DNA of 64,000 nt, taken from Apophysomyces variabilis. Taxonomy: Eukaryota > Mucoromycota > Mucoromycetes > Mucorales > Mucoraceae. The stretch lies in assembly GCA_002749535.1 (NCBI GenBank), contig MZZL01000398.1:496001-560000 (forward strand). Direction: 5' to 3'. Within the stretch, counting starts at the first letter, position 1; each line of letters opens with the position of its first letter. A program made the translations under genes and the position numbers. A model generated the notes under the pieces. It ran no database searches, had not been told where the DNA came from, and worked only from the letters and a program-made list of their open reading frames with translations. Positions 1 to 12,160 of this stretch are shown piece by piece.

Positions 1-440
1 TGTCTGCCGAACTTGCCGTCGTCTACGCCGCTCTCATCCTTCAGGATGACAACGTTGAAATCACCGTAAGTAGTAGAAAAGTCACTAGTTTACTTCATAG
101 CATGCTAAATGACCCTCTTTTCAGGCTGACAAGCTTCAAACCCTTGTCAAGGCTGCTGGCATCGATGTTGAGCCTATCTGGTTCTCTCTCTACGCCAAGG
201 CCCTTGCTGGTCAGAACCTCGGTGAGCTTCTCATGAACGTCGGTACCCCCGGTGCTGGTCCTGCTGTTGCTGGTGGTGCTGCCGCTGCTGGCGGTGCCGC
301 CGAAGAGGCCAAGGAGGAAGAGAAGGTGGAAGAGAAGGAAGAATCTGACGAAGACATGGGCTTCGGTAAGTTTTTACAAACTTTTATGTTAATGGCAGTT
401 TGATTAACGTGTGATCTTGCACTTAGGTCTCTTTGACTAA
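1..440 (+). CDS. RPP1: 60S acidic ribosomal protein P1 (5' end cut by one base)
   Basis: Protein of the ribosomal stalk, which recruits GTPase elongation factors to the 60S subunit. Exons 1-65, 125-365 and 427-440 join in frame with introns 66-124 and 366-426. The translation starts [16 protein letters not shown], passes through an Ala/Gly-rich hinge and a Glu/Lys-rich stretch, and ends in the stalk signature [11 protein letters not shown]. Bases 1-2 are TG, so the A of the start codon is probably just outside the window. The last intron leaves only G-L-F-D-stop in the final exon. Known from the family: the C-terminal peptide contacts translation factors. The gene is convergent with the Sec14-like gene, whose stop is 71 bp away. 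Confidence 0.96.
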
Positions 441-510
441 ACATTCTCTTGAAAAAATAAAATTATTACGCTCCGCTCGAGGGCAGTGTCTAGCAGATAT
501 ATTGTTTGAT

Positions 511-1820
511 CTACGTATTAGCGAACTTTGTAGCCTTTTCCATTATATCTTGATTGTAAGGATAAGGTGTCTGCTCGTTGTGTTGCTGCGGTTCAAGTGG
601 AGGGACGTTTTTCAGCCCTAGCGAGACATAGTTAAGCATGAATTGGCATCTTACGCTGTTCTTACTATGAGATGGTACGCATCCACCAGGCATATGTTCA
701 CACGTGCAACTACCGCCTAAGAATGAGGGCAGATTCTCCTGGGGAATTTGCTCTAAGAGCGTGTCCTTGTAGTTGGATCCCAAGATATGGATCTTACCAA
801 TGCTCTAACCGTATTATCCAGTTAAGAACATAAGATTTCCAAAGAAGGATGTGGGAGCTTACCGCGGGATGGACCCATGGTTTAACGATCTTCCAAACGT
901 GCACGAAGGAAGATGGCGCATTGACGATGTAGAGCTTGTTGTAGCAGTCTGGATAATATTTATCGTCTAATTCAGATATTGTACGGACATACCGCAGACC
1001 TGGCATGTAAAATTCTAAGAAAAGAAACATCAATATACAAGTGGCATGGATAATGAGAGGTATAACTCACGATGCCAGCCCATGCCAGTGCAATCTAGGA
1101 TGACCGTTTCTCTTCTAATCGTCCTGTTCATCGCGCGAGAGCATTCATCGTATAGTACTCGGTTGACGAATTCCTTGCATGCGATGTGATAGTTCAATAC
1201 TTCCTCAATGGTAACGTTCTTGACTATTTCTTTCGGGGCATGGTAACCCTTCCATACGTTATAGACCATAGCCGGTCACTTTGCTTCTAACTTACCAAGC
1301 GCTCTATGTAGATAGGATGGCCATCTTTGTCTGTTTTATGCAAAGACATTCCACCGATGTGTTTGTGTATCCTCAGTACAGTTTCTGAAACTCCGGGCTT
1401 CCCTTCAACGTTGCCATCAGGAACGGAACTGAATCCACGCACGGCGCACAAGAGCGGTAACTGGTTTTTTAATGTCGCTACGGGAAGTTGGTCAATTTTA
1501 TTTTCTGCTCGCCAAGTCAACGCTGTTTCCAGGTGCTTTTTCGCTTCTTTCTGTAATGCATTTCATGAAAAGGTCGAGAGTTTGAGCTCCTTTGGTCGGG
1601 ATACTAGCTTGAGTTCCATTCTTACCAATTGCCAATTATTGGGTATGAGAAACTGTTCCAGATGCTGGTAATTAAAAATAATGGTTATTATACTCAGAAA
1701 ATAAAGCCAACTGAAAGATAGCTATACTTCATCTGTCCAAGCTCGTGTCTGGCTGTCGAAGCTTTCTCGTAATTGCCTAACCAGGCTGCTTCGTTCTTCT
1801 TGCGATTTCTCCGTAACCAT
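511..1820 (-). CDS. Sec14-like CRAL-TRIO phosphatidylinositol transfer protein
   Basis: Likely cytosolic lipid-transfer protein binding phosphatidylinositol or phosphatidylcholine at Golgi or plasma membrane (family knowledge). Six exons on the minus strand (1728-1820, 1626-1664, 1296-1550, 1071-1248, 863-1014, 511-792) total 999 nt, or 332 aa. The N-terminal CRAL-TRIO-N helices include KKHLETALTWRAENKID. The lipid-binding domain has GHPIYIERLGYHAPKEI, TVILDCTGMGWHQF, RTISELDDKYYP, LYIVNAP and GSNYKDTLLEQIP. A Cys-rich tail SCTCEHMPGGCVPS follows, as in fungal and plant Sec14-like proteins. Intron 1249-1295 is only 47 nt, but its splice restores the conserved IERLG-Y context. A start at 1820 gives a normal family length. 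Substrate preference cannot be read from the sequence. Confidence 0.9.
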
Positions 1821-2513
1821 GACGTTTAAAAACAAAGACAAATGTGTCTAATCCTATATCTATCTTTGTTTTGGTGAGAAAGAGAGAAACAGGAGGGCTG
1901 ATGCATTCCCACGCGACCATATACGCTCAAGTCAAAGGAATGGACATGCATAGCCATGTATCAGGGGTTTCACGTGCGAAAGGGGTCCTTTGCCCTGGAA
2001 ATTATACGCACTGCTTCTAATGACTAGTCATTGTATGTTAGAGTCGTCCCAAATCTTGGCACATTTAGCAGTAATCAGTTAATGTGACGAAACGGTGATT
2101 AACGCCGTAACACATCGACAGTTCAAAGCGGCATATATTATTGCTGATTTGTGTCCCAAACACAGTGTTTTTGGATACAACCTACTGCAGTATCATGCGA
2201 TTCAAGGTATCTCATTCAGAATATCAGTGATCTAAGGAACAGATGATACTACTTGTGGCGTAGAACTGCGTAGTCATCTAGCGAAGGGGAAAAAGGAAAG
2301 AAACTCCACAGAAGGCAAGACCCTTGTCTGAAATCATAGCGACGGAATGGATAACTCCCTAATTTATTGCTATGTTATGTTCGATGTAAGGGACCCGCGT
2401 GTCTATGCAAAGTTTACTATGTTGTTGATAGGTGATACATGTACTATGGATTCAAATAATAGATCCGCATCTTGCAGAATCAGTTGTTATAACGGAAAAA
2501 CTAACCTTTATCA
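1821..2513. other. intergenic, no gene seen
   Basis: Upstream flank of the Sec14-like gene. Only short unconvincing reading frames occur; the one at 2347-2553 runs into a foldback repeat and shows no family resemblance. Confidence 0.6.
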
Positions 2514-2722
2514 TACTGTTTATTTAACAGTTTTTATACGCTACTCCAGATAAATTTTGCGTCCACGAAAGGATTAAGTTTGCGTTTACAATGAATCTAA
2601 ATATGTGTCATTGCTAAATAACTTATGCGGGAAGTGTGCTTTACTTACATGAACTTGTCCTTTTGGCGGACATAAAAATTTCTTCGAGCAACGTTAAAGG
2701 CAAACTCATGGTTAGTAAATGG
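2514..2722 (-). repeat. foldback (MITE-like) element, copy A
   Basis: About 209 bp, homologous to 13308-13518 and 56430-56640 but in the opposite orientation. One arm starts ACGCTACTCCAGATAAATT...GCGTCC. The other arm, read on the minus strand, has the matching TTTTATGTCC and GGACAAGTTCATG segments. The minus strand retains GTAAGTAAA after the first arm, but the acceptor-like TTTTAG of the other copies is lost. Similarity extends past the arm to about 2815, covering a TTTACTAAC motif and a GC-rich block shared with the other copies. Confidence 0.75.
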
Positions 2723-3539
2723 AAAAACGGGATGGTAATTTTTATTTAACCCCAAAGGGTATTCCTGAGGTGGGTCAGGCGCACACCCCGTACTTGTTTC
2801 GGCGGGGGGGGCCAGAAGGAAATCAACTGGTTTGCGGGTTGAGATTGAAATCATTGCAGAAGACTTGAAGTATATGTATGAGAGACGCCGTGAATGGGTC
2901 CAAATCCAGTTCTTTTCCCTTGCCTAATAAGGCGCAGGGAGCTGATCACATAATCAAGATGATTTGGGAGGGATGGAGATCATACAATGATGGAGACAAA
3001 GCGATATAGGCCATCCTATATATAATATCAATGAAATTGCTTACCGGTGATGCTTTTGGAGAACAAAGTCATAAGGTCGAAACGGTATTGTTCCTTTCGC
3101 TTTTAGATAGTTGGCATCATCGAAACCAAACATCACAGTTATTGATAGGATATTAATGGACGTCTAATCGATGACAATACTGAACGGACAAGACAAATAA
3201 GGTCTGCATAAATCGATGATTTTGTAATACTTTAAATATACAAATCAAAACAAAGATGACATGGCCATTTATGCAAAGAGAGGAAAGGAATACGACGTAT
3301 TCAAATATAAAAAGCTAACCAAGACATCCTTAAACCTCAGGCATATGTCATTATCTTATTGAAGCCAAATACGCACCCAGCAATGGGAAATCTATCCTAC
3401 GCATCAAAAAAAAATATGTTACAACACTGATCGCGAAATCATGGGAATAACCATAGCAGGAATTGCAGGATTCACTTCCAATAGCAGTCACATTCTCTCC
3501 ATTTGGCACAGGCGCTTGAAACCTTCTTTCTTCAGAACC
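2723..3539. other. intergenic; outer part of repeat copy A, then upstream region of TFC3
   Basis: Bases to about 2815 are the outer flank of the foldback repeat. The remainder is AT-rich with no convincing gene. Confidence 0.5.
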
Positions 3540-3554
3540 ATGACACCATGCTAG
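3540..3554 (+). promoter_or_regulatory. short upstream ORF overlapping the TFC3 start
   Basis: ATG ACA CCA TGC TAG lies eight bases upstream of and out of frame with the proposed TFC3 start at 3548, and its stop overlaps that start region. If transcribed, it could lower initiation at the main start. Only the reading frame is seen; a regulatory effect is an inference. Confidence 0.35.
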
Positions 3555-6500
3555 ACGCTGTCATTTCGCGAGTTAAGGAAGAGATAGCAATAGACGGAAA
3601 TGATGGTCTGAACTTGCTTTGCTTGCTTGGAATGTTGCAGAGTAACTGATATAATCTTTAAGGTGCCACATTGGACGTTGTTTGGTCGTATTTTCAGCGA
3701 TTCACTGCACTTAAAGCACGAGAATTGGCTCCTAACATCAAAAATGAACCGGTAGTTGATGAACGTTACAAGGCTTATATATGGGAATACTTGAAAAATG
3801 ACAAGGATCTTAAATTTGCTGTAAAAGCGGACAATAATGAGACTGTAAACCACATGAATGACGACGATGACTTTGTGTCTGTAAGGATCAGTTAGCCGAT
3901 AGAGGCATTGCAAACCTAAACCGAAATCATAGTCGACGGAAAAAGCAGAAAAGTACCAAGCTATATCTGACATTGCTTCATTATCCTATGATCAAGCGGT
4001 AAAGCGCTACGGGACGCGAGTGCGTGTCATCGCAGATGAAAAATTACAAGAAGAACAGCTATTTGTTGGAATTCCGGTAGGCCTTGGGATGGCATAGAAA
4101 CAAAAAGTAACAGTGGCGAAATTTTAGCCGGGACATAGTATAACAGTCAACCTTACGGCTGTTCTAAAAGTTATCTTGCAAACCAAGGAAAAAGGAATAA
4201 CACAAGCGCAGTTAACGAAACATTTGGATCTTGACCCTCGTTCAACTGGACACTACGTAAAATCGCTGGAAGCCCAAGGTGCCATGTAGGTATCTCATGA
4301 TTGAGGGAAATAATGAGTTTACAATGAATGTAGCACTCGGTCAGTATATTCTTTTAACAGTTTACACACCAATCTGTGTATACATGCACGCTTCGGCAAG
4401 GCGTCTCAGTTGCAGCAAGAGAATAATGATGGCGAAATTGACGACACCATACCATATAATGTAAACATGTCAGGCGTAGCATACTCTTTACAAAAACTGC
4501 ATTCTTCGATGACTGAATTGCTTCAAGGGGCAAAAAATAAGACAATGTTCAGTCAAGATTTGTTGAGTGCAATGGTAAGCAATTGTTGTGGAGCAGCAAA
4601 ACCTATATATTGCTATCTCTTTTGTAGGGTTTCAATGCTAAAAGGAGTTGCGTGAGAAAGTGGTTTAATCGTTGTCTGGACGAACTGTGTATGCGGGGAT
4701 ACTATCGAAAGCTTACGGCTCAAAATGTCAATGCTGGAAAGGTGATGCGCTGCGTGCAGTTACTAGACGCAGATATACGTAAGAGCTAGATAGTAGTTTT
4801 GAAGATGTTAGATATAGCTAAATCGCACCATAGATGATGTAGCTGTGAAGGAAAAAGCAAATAGCACAACTATAACGGAGGAGGACTTATCACTGCCATT
4901 TGTGATCAAAGCTAAATCAAATAATCCTCGTATGCGTTTACTTCAGGATGCGACCCTAGAATACCAGATACTGGAGGTTCTTCGTGCAGCTGGAACAAGT
5001 GGAGCTACACAAAAGGTTTGTAATACCGTTGCTTTATTTGTTTTGACCTTTGAATAGGAAATTGGTTATGCGCTTAATTGTGATGAAAGCAGGATTTTAT
5101 ACAAGGTTTTGGATAAAATGTGCAGCTGGGATGGACCTGGAATAAAAAACTATGCCGTTCGTCGTTCACTTGAGTTCAATGGTCGACAACGCCGTTATCG
5201 TTACTACACGTACTCCGCGTATATGAAGGCATATGAAGGTACTGATGTGGAGATTCAAGACCCGCCAGTATACAGTGTCAAAGAGAACGATTTAGTTGAG
5301 GTGGATTATGAAGAAACGCCAAAAGGCAATACGAGCAAGAGTAAAAGAGGCCGACCACGTAAATATCCAAACGCTTCTAACGATGCAGCCACTGCAAGAA
5401 CTTCCGCCGCGAAACCATCCGAAACCCCACGTCGCCGTGGACGTCCACCGAAAGCTGCAGCAATTGATCAGACAACCGACTCGAGAAGAACTACACGGAG
5501 TCAAAGCTCTGCAGTACCGGATGGTACTTCAGAAAATAACCGATTGCTAGCAACACAGGCAAACGATCACTCGAGCGAAATGGATATGGAATCATCGGCA
5601 TCAACCGCTGCATCTTCTGTTACGGCGACAAGCTCCTTAGAGCAAAACGGTGCGCCATTGAGACTCGCGCCCATATTTAATCGACCAAAGAGAAGTATAG
5701 AACAAACGGAACGTGCAGATGATTTTGAGACCACGTCGCACCCGAGGAAAAGACGAGGAGGGCCAGATACGGTAGAAAATGCGATGGAAACATCCGCTCA
5801 ATTACTGGATATCATGCCAAGCACACAAAGCAACGTAGACCTTCCTATGACAGCTGTTTCTCCTGTAACCGAGCCTTCGGAAGACACTAATAATCCTTCG
5901 ACAGAGAAAGCAGTTGTCAGCTCGCAGAAAAGGGGTATGACGGAAGTAGAAGAACTTAGCACAAAAGCTGTTTCAACAGAAGGAAATTCGAGCTCGGTAG
6001 ACAACTTCCCAGTTTCGGACAACGAACCGCCCAGGAAAAGACGCACCAAGATATCCGACTTCTTTGGAAGGCTGCCTAATCAAAAGCAGAAGGAGGTACA
6101 AGTGGATACAAGATCTTCAAATTCAACAGAGAGCAATAAGCATGATCCAAGAGATAAGGCTATGGATAGACCAACCACACATCATGTTTCGCCGTTACCA
6201 GATACGGCAGAACAATGTGCTATCGTAAATGAAAGCGCGGAACGTCTCGATGGTTATTCACAACCAATGCAGCTAGATAAAGACAGTGCAGCTTCTGCAG
6301 AACCACCAGATACAGAGTCGGCAGAACCTATTGAAGATGTTTCGGTGGACTCATCAAAGAAAGTGTCTCCTGAGCCACGAAAGCTAACTTCTCGACGGAG
6401 TAGAAACCAATTAGATGAATCTACATCCGGAGACGGAGTTCCACGTATGCGTTCATACAAGCGAAACTCAAGGCAAAACAACATATATTCGGAACAGCGT

Positions 6501-9500
6501 AAAAAGATTGTTTTGGAGTTGTTGGAAACCAAGCCAATTTTCGAGCGATCTTTCGAATTTCGGCAGTGCTATTTGGCTAAAAAGGAAGAATTATATGGGC
6601 CTGACAAGAATGCACACAGGATGTGTATGAAAACTTTATGGAGAACAGCTGAAGAACTTGCGAATGAAGGATTGGTGAAACTCCATGAAGGAGCAGTGGC
6701 TAATCTAAACGGAACGACAACGAGGAGAATGCTGGTATTGCGAAAAGATCTTGAGATAGATGGCCCTGAAGTTACAAGCTATCTGAATTACTTGAAGGAG
6801 CGAAAAGTATTGTATCCAATGACGTTCAACATGTCAACCTACGAAAGAGTGGATAATATTGAAGGATTGGGCGAGCGCATGGAGCGTTTGAAAGCAGAAT
6901 ATGCTTTGTCAGTCGAACAAAATCAGGAAGCAGAAGCAAAAATGCTTGAAAAGAAGATAAAATCTCTGAAGAACAATATTGACATGGCTGAAGCTGCTGA
7001 AGGTGACATTTTGAAGAACACGAGAGGCAATTGGATGGTTATTGGATTACAATTTGGATATATACCACCAAAGATGATTCGTGTCAAATTGTTGCACCAG
7101 TATATCTTAGGCTTACTCCGTGGAAATGTAGAAGGTGTCGATCGGGAAAATCGGACTGTAGCATCATCAGCAATAATATCACAAATGCCGTTTGGTCTAT
7201 ACCTTCAGATCATCGGTTTGTTTTACCCGTCACCTGTGGCTCGTCAGTATATCAAGGATCCTGCAAATCTCCAAGTTCATATCCGTGACATACCCGAAGA
7301 TATACGAACCATGATTTTCTCGGAACAGCATAGATTCAGACGACGGTTGCGGGGCCTATTAGATACTCTTTGTGACATCCAAGTTGCTACTCGTGTTAGC
7401 TATACAAATTCTAGCGTCATAGGCAAGATTAAGGAAAGAGAGTCTGCATCGGCGTTGGCGTTAGCCTACGCCTTGAATACACGGGTACCGATGTACGATT
7501 ATCGTAAAAAGGACGTCCCGCTTGTGAACGAATACGATTTGGTTGGTGCGACGGATGTTCAGATATACTGGAGTGATTTGCAATATCTCTGCACAAACAT
7601 TGACAATCCCGACCGACATGAGTATAACCTTGCTGATGTATCAGAAGAATACAAACCTTTGATAGCGATGCTATACAATACGCGAAATTGGAGTACTACA
7701 TACGTCTTCACTAACGAGCAGCGCAAGAAGTTGAATTCATATGTTGACAAAGATACTGGTAAGACGCCGTGTAAGGATCTTGCCCTTTGTTGGAATATAT
7801 GCGAACAACTTCAATTATCAATGACAATGGTGCGTGGCTATTTCCGGAAGCTAGAGGCTGCCTATGAAAGGAAGATGGAAAATAGAACATTGCAGAAGTT
7901 AGAACGCGATTTGGAAAATAGGCCAAGAACAAGGCGAAGAAAGAAGGGTCTCCTGGCTGATGAAACTGAAAACATGAGAATTACGCTTTCAACAACTCGT
8001 GCATTCAAAGCCCGTGTTCAGATGACTGCAGCACAGAAACTTGCACGCAAACAAAGGACCAGTGTTATGGACGAAGTTTATGAAAATCAGCTGTACATGG
8101 ATGATTTGCAAGATGTCCCACTGATAAATGAACGTAAGTGTGTTTCAGAAAAGCGATTTATCTTATATCCCTGAAATGATAGGAGAGATTGATACTGCTC
8201 TGCTGTCCAACCGGTTAACTCGTACAAAATGGACTCAACAAGAAGATGAATTGCTGATCTACACTCATACCATCCTTCGTTCCCGGGGTAGGAAAAATCG
8301 TTTCCTATGGACGGCTGCGAAGAAAGTGCTTCCTGCCCGCGAGACGAATGCCTGTCGCAACCGGGTAGCGAAGCTTAGAGAAGATCCAAAGATTGCTGAA
8401 AGCATGTATAAACTGGGACTATCCTGGGAGCGTATCTATGCTCAGGGTATTGCAAGTGGCGCAATTGAGGATCCCGATCCCTTTGAAGTCGTCGACTTCG
8501 ACATACTGGGGTATCTCGCGTATTTCATTCAACAGCTGCAGTCAGAACCAAGGTTAGAATTATTTCAGCTAAAGCAATTCTTTGCAATGGAAAAGTCCAT
8601 TTCCACTAGATGCGTGGTTAAGCACTAATGATATTACGTATAGTCATGGCCAAACTGACGCCGTCCAGATCCCTGCAAGCGTGGAGAAGCTGCATCAAAT
8701 CTTTGCAGTGCAGTCGGCGCCGGAACGTATCGTAAATTGTACTGTTGAGAATCAGTATCATGGAAAACACGCATTACTTCAAAAGCACCAGGTGCTTTGT
8801 GTAAATGCATTTTCTTTGAGGCTTACGGATCTTGAAGCCTGCGATACCCCGTTGCCAGCAATTTTATGCGAAACGGATCCTCAGTATAAAACCATAGAAC
8901 TGATCAAGGCATTTTTTAAGGTACCTAGTCCATGTCAAGAAGACATCGTTTTCTCACCAATCGCCTTAGATGATTTTAATGACCCCTCAAGAAACATATG
9001 ATCCATTTTATGCGTATGCCATCCTTAATCGATATCCGAAAAATCTGTTTACAAGAGCACTTGATGAGTCGAAGAGAAATGGAGTCCTGGTAAAAGCCCG
9101 ATGTAAGCGCTTGCACGATCGACGTCTTCCTGGTATGCAACTTGGTATATCTAGCAGGTAAGATGGGCAAAACGCGCTTGTGGCAGTGTTACTGATTTCA
9201 GTCAGATTCATAACTCGAATGGCTGGTCAGCTGCCAGAAAAGTTTCTCTTGCAAGCAAAAGAATACGAGAAATATCTCCATGATACTAAAATAACGAAGT
9301 TTAATGTCGTAAATACAAGCAGTGGCATGATGGCGTGTATGCTTGATTTAATATCGGAGAATAAGGTAGAATACAATGACCCTAAATGTTTATTGACGGA
9401 CATGCGTAGCTGGCTGTATGTATGCGAAGTCGGGATCTAGTGGTCCGCAAGCATCTTTCCGCTCATAGTCACAGTCGCAATATCGGTAGCGTTGCTTATG

Positions 9501-10419
9501 CTAAATTATCATACAAGTATTGATTACGATCTATTTAGATCCCAAATGGATGTACTTTGATATGGACGTCAGTCTCGTTGAGCCCCGGGAAGATATCCCT
9601 TCAGCAAAAAGCTTGCAAGAGCTCGCACCACAGTATCGAACTGAATTGCTGACGCAAATTCAGTTTGACTCAGCACTTGCCGGATTACTTAGTATTCAAG
9701 ATGACAGCGACCGACCTACGTTAAGTCTCATTGTTGATATACTAACGGCCTCGGGTAAAGATGGATTAACATTGCCGGAACTTAAGGCACGTCTGGATCA
9801 TGTTATGTATCATACAGCTAACGCATCTGCTTAACAGGAAAAACTACTAGTTACTGAGCATATAGGAGACTCTGATATCCAGCGGCATCTTGAGATGCTT
9901 CTGAACAATGTTCCTCCTTTAATTGCTGTGGTTGGATTAGAAGCCCAACGCGTTGTATTAACTACCGACCTGGAGAACTGGCTAATCGTGCCGAAAACGG
10001 TTGTTATTCCCCGGCCACCATCACAAGAAGTATGGGAGCGTACGTCAGCGTTGACGAAAAAGCGAAAGACGGTCGTCGAACCACGTATCTGGGTAGATGT
10101 TAATGGTATCGTTACAGAATCCGTTTTAAAGGGATGTTTGGATGTCGTGATCGAACTGCTGTTGCAACGGCCAGGGATCACCGAAAGTGCAGTGTGTCGC
10201 CATTTTAATCGCGTTCTCACTCGTGTCGAGGTCAAAGACATCTTAAGTACGCTTGTTCAGCGCGGCATTTTACGCAAGCTATCCACGAAGATTGCCACAA
10301 CTCCAACAACGCTCTTCTCAAAACCTAAGATATTCGAAACGACTAGTCATGATGCCATTGAATCTACCATAACTACATCTTACTGGTTAGTCCCAGGCTT
10401 CTACAACACATTGACGTAG
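3548..10419 (+). CDS. TFC3: TFIIIC B-block-binding subunit (tau138 / GTF3C1-like)
   Basis: Largest TFIIIC subunit, which binds the B box of tRNA genes and helps place TFIIIB for RNA polymerase III. Exons: 3548-3605, 3663-3880, 3933-4076, 4128-4285, 4361-4574, 4628-4778, 4834-5015, 5058-8133, 8183-8552, 8644-8920, 8970-9157, about 9206-9485, 9539-9801 and 9838-10419, giving roughly 2,050 aa. The N-terminal winged-helix region includes ITQAQLTKHLDLDPRSTGHYV and NLCIHARFGKASQ. Two AT hooks (RGRPRKYP, RRRGRPPKA) begin a disordered acidic linker. A basic central part is followed by a Myb-like WTQQEDELLIY...FLWTAAKKVLP segment, and the C-terminus resembles Tfc3 (RPGITESAVCRHFNRVLTRVEVKDI cut short here as RPGITESAVCRHF; then SYWLVPGFYN). 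All splices keep frame except near 9405-9430, where a frame change has no convincing intron. Intron 9802-9837 is only 36 nt. Confidence 0.88.
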
Positions 10420-10661
10420 TGTGATAATGTAAATACCCGAGCATATATAATATATTGCAGTTTATCGTAATAGCAAGGGATTAGCTTGAGCGCTATTAGT
10501 TGATCTTTCTGGGATTGATTGTAGGAATACATAAGTTTTCTAACGTTCCATTTGTCTTTATTTCGAACCATTTAGAGCTGATGTATAGGATAAATTTGGA
10601 GCAGCGTCTCTTCTCTCTATAAGTATACGTTTAAAGTTTGTTGGTTTTTTATTTAACGTCT

Positions 10662-10850
10662 CTATTTGAGCACAGCGTCTGTGCCAGACATATTTGCTCG
10701 AGACAGCTCAATTGCAGGGTGAATGTACAGACAAGAGAAAAGCATGCTAACTACGACGACAGACCAGAATGGTAGAACAAATTTAGCCAGAGGTGGATTT
10801 GATTTGAGACACAGGTAGGGAAGCGACCACGGGAATAGCTGATTTTGCAT
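10662..10850 (-). CDS. possible small single-pass membrane protein, unrecognised
   Basis: A 62-residue frame with an ATG start. It holds one hydrophobic segment (about residues 19-45, with FVLPFWSVVVVSMLFSC) flanked by short polar ends. I do not recognise the family. Codon use is unremarkable and no splice sites are needed. It lies 243 bp past the TFC3 stop on the opposite strand. A chance frame is equally possible. Confidence 0.25.
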   Translation of the reverse strand: MQNQLFPWSLPYLCLKSNPPLAKFVLPFWSVVVVSMLFSCLYIHPAIELSRANMSGTDAVLK

Positions 10851-11304
10851 AACACGGTAGAGAGCGAAGTTGAGACTGCGGTAAAAACTCTTGCGGCGGA
10901 ACGAATCGAACCAGTGGTTCTTGTATTGGGAATCGTGGCGTTTAACTACACTGGCAGGGGCCGAAGCCCCCTCTCTATAAGTATACTCGTAATTTTTGCG
11001 CGCAAAAACATTTTGCCGGTACTACAACCAGTTTTGTGCAAGCTGGTTCGACCGTGGTACTCTTCAGTTGATATATAAAAGTCTTTAATTAGGAGAAAAG
11101 AATACGTCCAGCAATGAATTAGAGGAATAAATTAGTCTTAGATATTATCTGACGCTTTCCAACAAGGCCCAAAGAGTCGAGTTGCTCTCAGTAGCAATTT
11201 GGTAGGTGGGTGCAATGTTGATGTGTGGGTCAAGAAAGTTGAGCTGCAATAAGTGGGTAGAAGAATATTAAGAAGATCATTAAACAGGTATTCGTGTAGA
11301 AACT
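10851..11304. other. repeat-like noncoding stretch with GGGGC hairpin
   Basis: At 10957-10970 a GGGGC stem pairs with GCCCC around CGAA; the minus strand reads C(TTCG)G, a very stable tetraloop form if transcribed. The 15-mer CTCTCTATAAGTATAC-type motif just after it also occurs near 10612-10627. No coding gene is seen. Confidence 0.45.
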
Positions 11305-11580
11305 TCAGCCGCAGTGAGAAGGGTCAACTGCTTTCTGAAGTGCAGTGAGTAGTTGAATATATTGTCTGATTGATCTCCACCTGTTTTGTATATGACGAAA
11401 TTGCTCAATGATAGGATCCTTATATGGAGAGCTATTGCTTTGTTCATTTAGGCATGTACCTTCAGTGAAAAATGCCGACTTATCTTTGTTTTTCCATATT
11501 CTATTGCCAACAGAAGTAACCGTTCCTGTGCTAACTTTGTCATTCGTTTTGTAACTTTTTAACTTAATATCAAGGTCCAT
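11305..11580 (-). pseudogene. ORF of unknown origin inside a tandem duplication
   Basis: A 91-residue frame with plausible protein composition (VGNRIWKNKDKSAFF, QNRWRSIRQYIQLL). The duplicated copy 388 bp to the right keeps VTSVGNRIWKN but then hits stops. This points to a decayed gene or transposon fragment. No family recognised. Confidence 0.3.
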
Positions 11581-12160
11581 GAGCTACGTAATACGAGGCA
11601 GGTACCCATGCTTCAAACATTCATTCTGCTCTTCTTTTGCCTATCTGAGATTGTTGCCCACAAGCAATACTGGCTTATTTACGTTCTATGTCTCCAGATC
11701 GTTTTTTGCGTTTATACTATTTATCTTACTTGGTGCATCTTTATTTCACAACACCATATCATATCAGTACCCGTTTTATATCACGAAAATGCTCAATGAT
11801 AGGATCATTATACAGAGGACTTTGTTTTATTCATTCAGGCATGTACCTTCAGTGAACAATGCCGACTTATCTCTGTTTTTCCATATTCTATTGCCAACAG
11901 AAGTAACCATTCCTATGCTAACTTTGTCATTCGCTTTGTATTTTTCAACGTAAGATCAAGGTCCAGAAGCTATGTTATACAAGGCAGGTCCCCAGGCTTC
12001 AAACATTCATTCTGCTCTTCTTTTGCCTATCTGAAATTGTTGCCTACAAGCGATACTGGCTTATTTACTTTCTTATGTTTCCAGATCATTTTTCGCGCTT
12101 TAGACTATTTATCTTACTTGGTGCATCTTTATTTCCCAACACCATATCATATCAGTCACT
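11384..12160. repeat. 388-bp direct tandem duplication
   Basis: Two head-to-tail copies, about 11384-11772 and 11773-12160. Anchor GCTCAATGATAGGATC occurs at 11403 and 11791, giving a period of 388 bp. Both copies share long segments such as CATGTACCTTCAGTGAA, TATTGCCAACAGAAGTAAC and CTTGGTGCATCTTTATTTC. They differ by scattered substitutions and small indels, so the duplication is not recent. Confidence 0.85.

Noticed and set aside
3606..3662. A 21-nt mini-intron in TFC3
   Set aside because: A normal 57-nt intron starting at 3606 keeps frame and restores the better match IDGNDGATLDVVW.
8553..8643. Apparent frameshift in TFC3 near 8580
   Set aside because: A 91-nt intron with donor GTTAGA, branch CACTAAT and acceptor GTATAG restores the frame.
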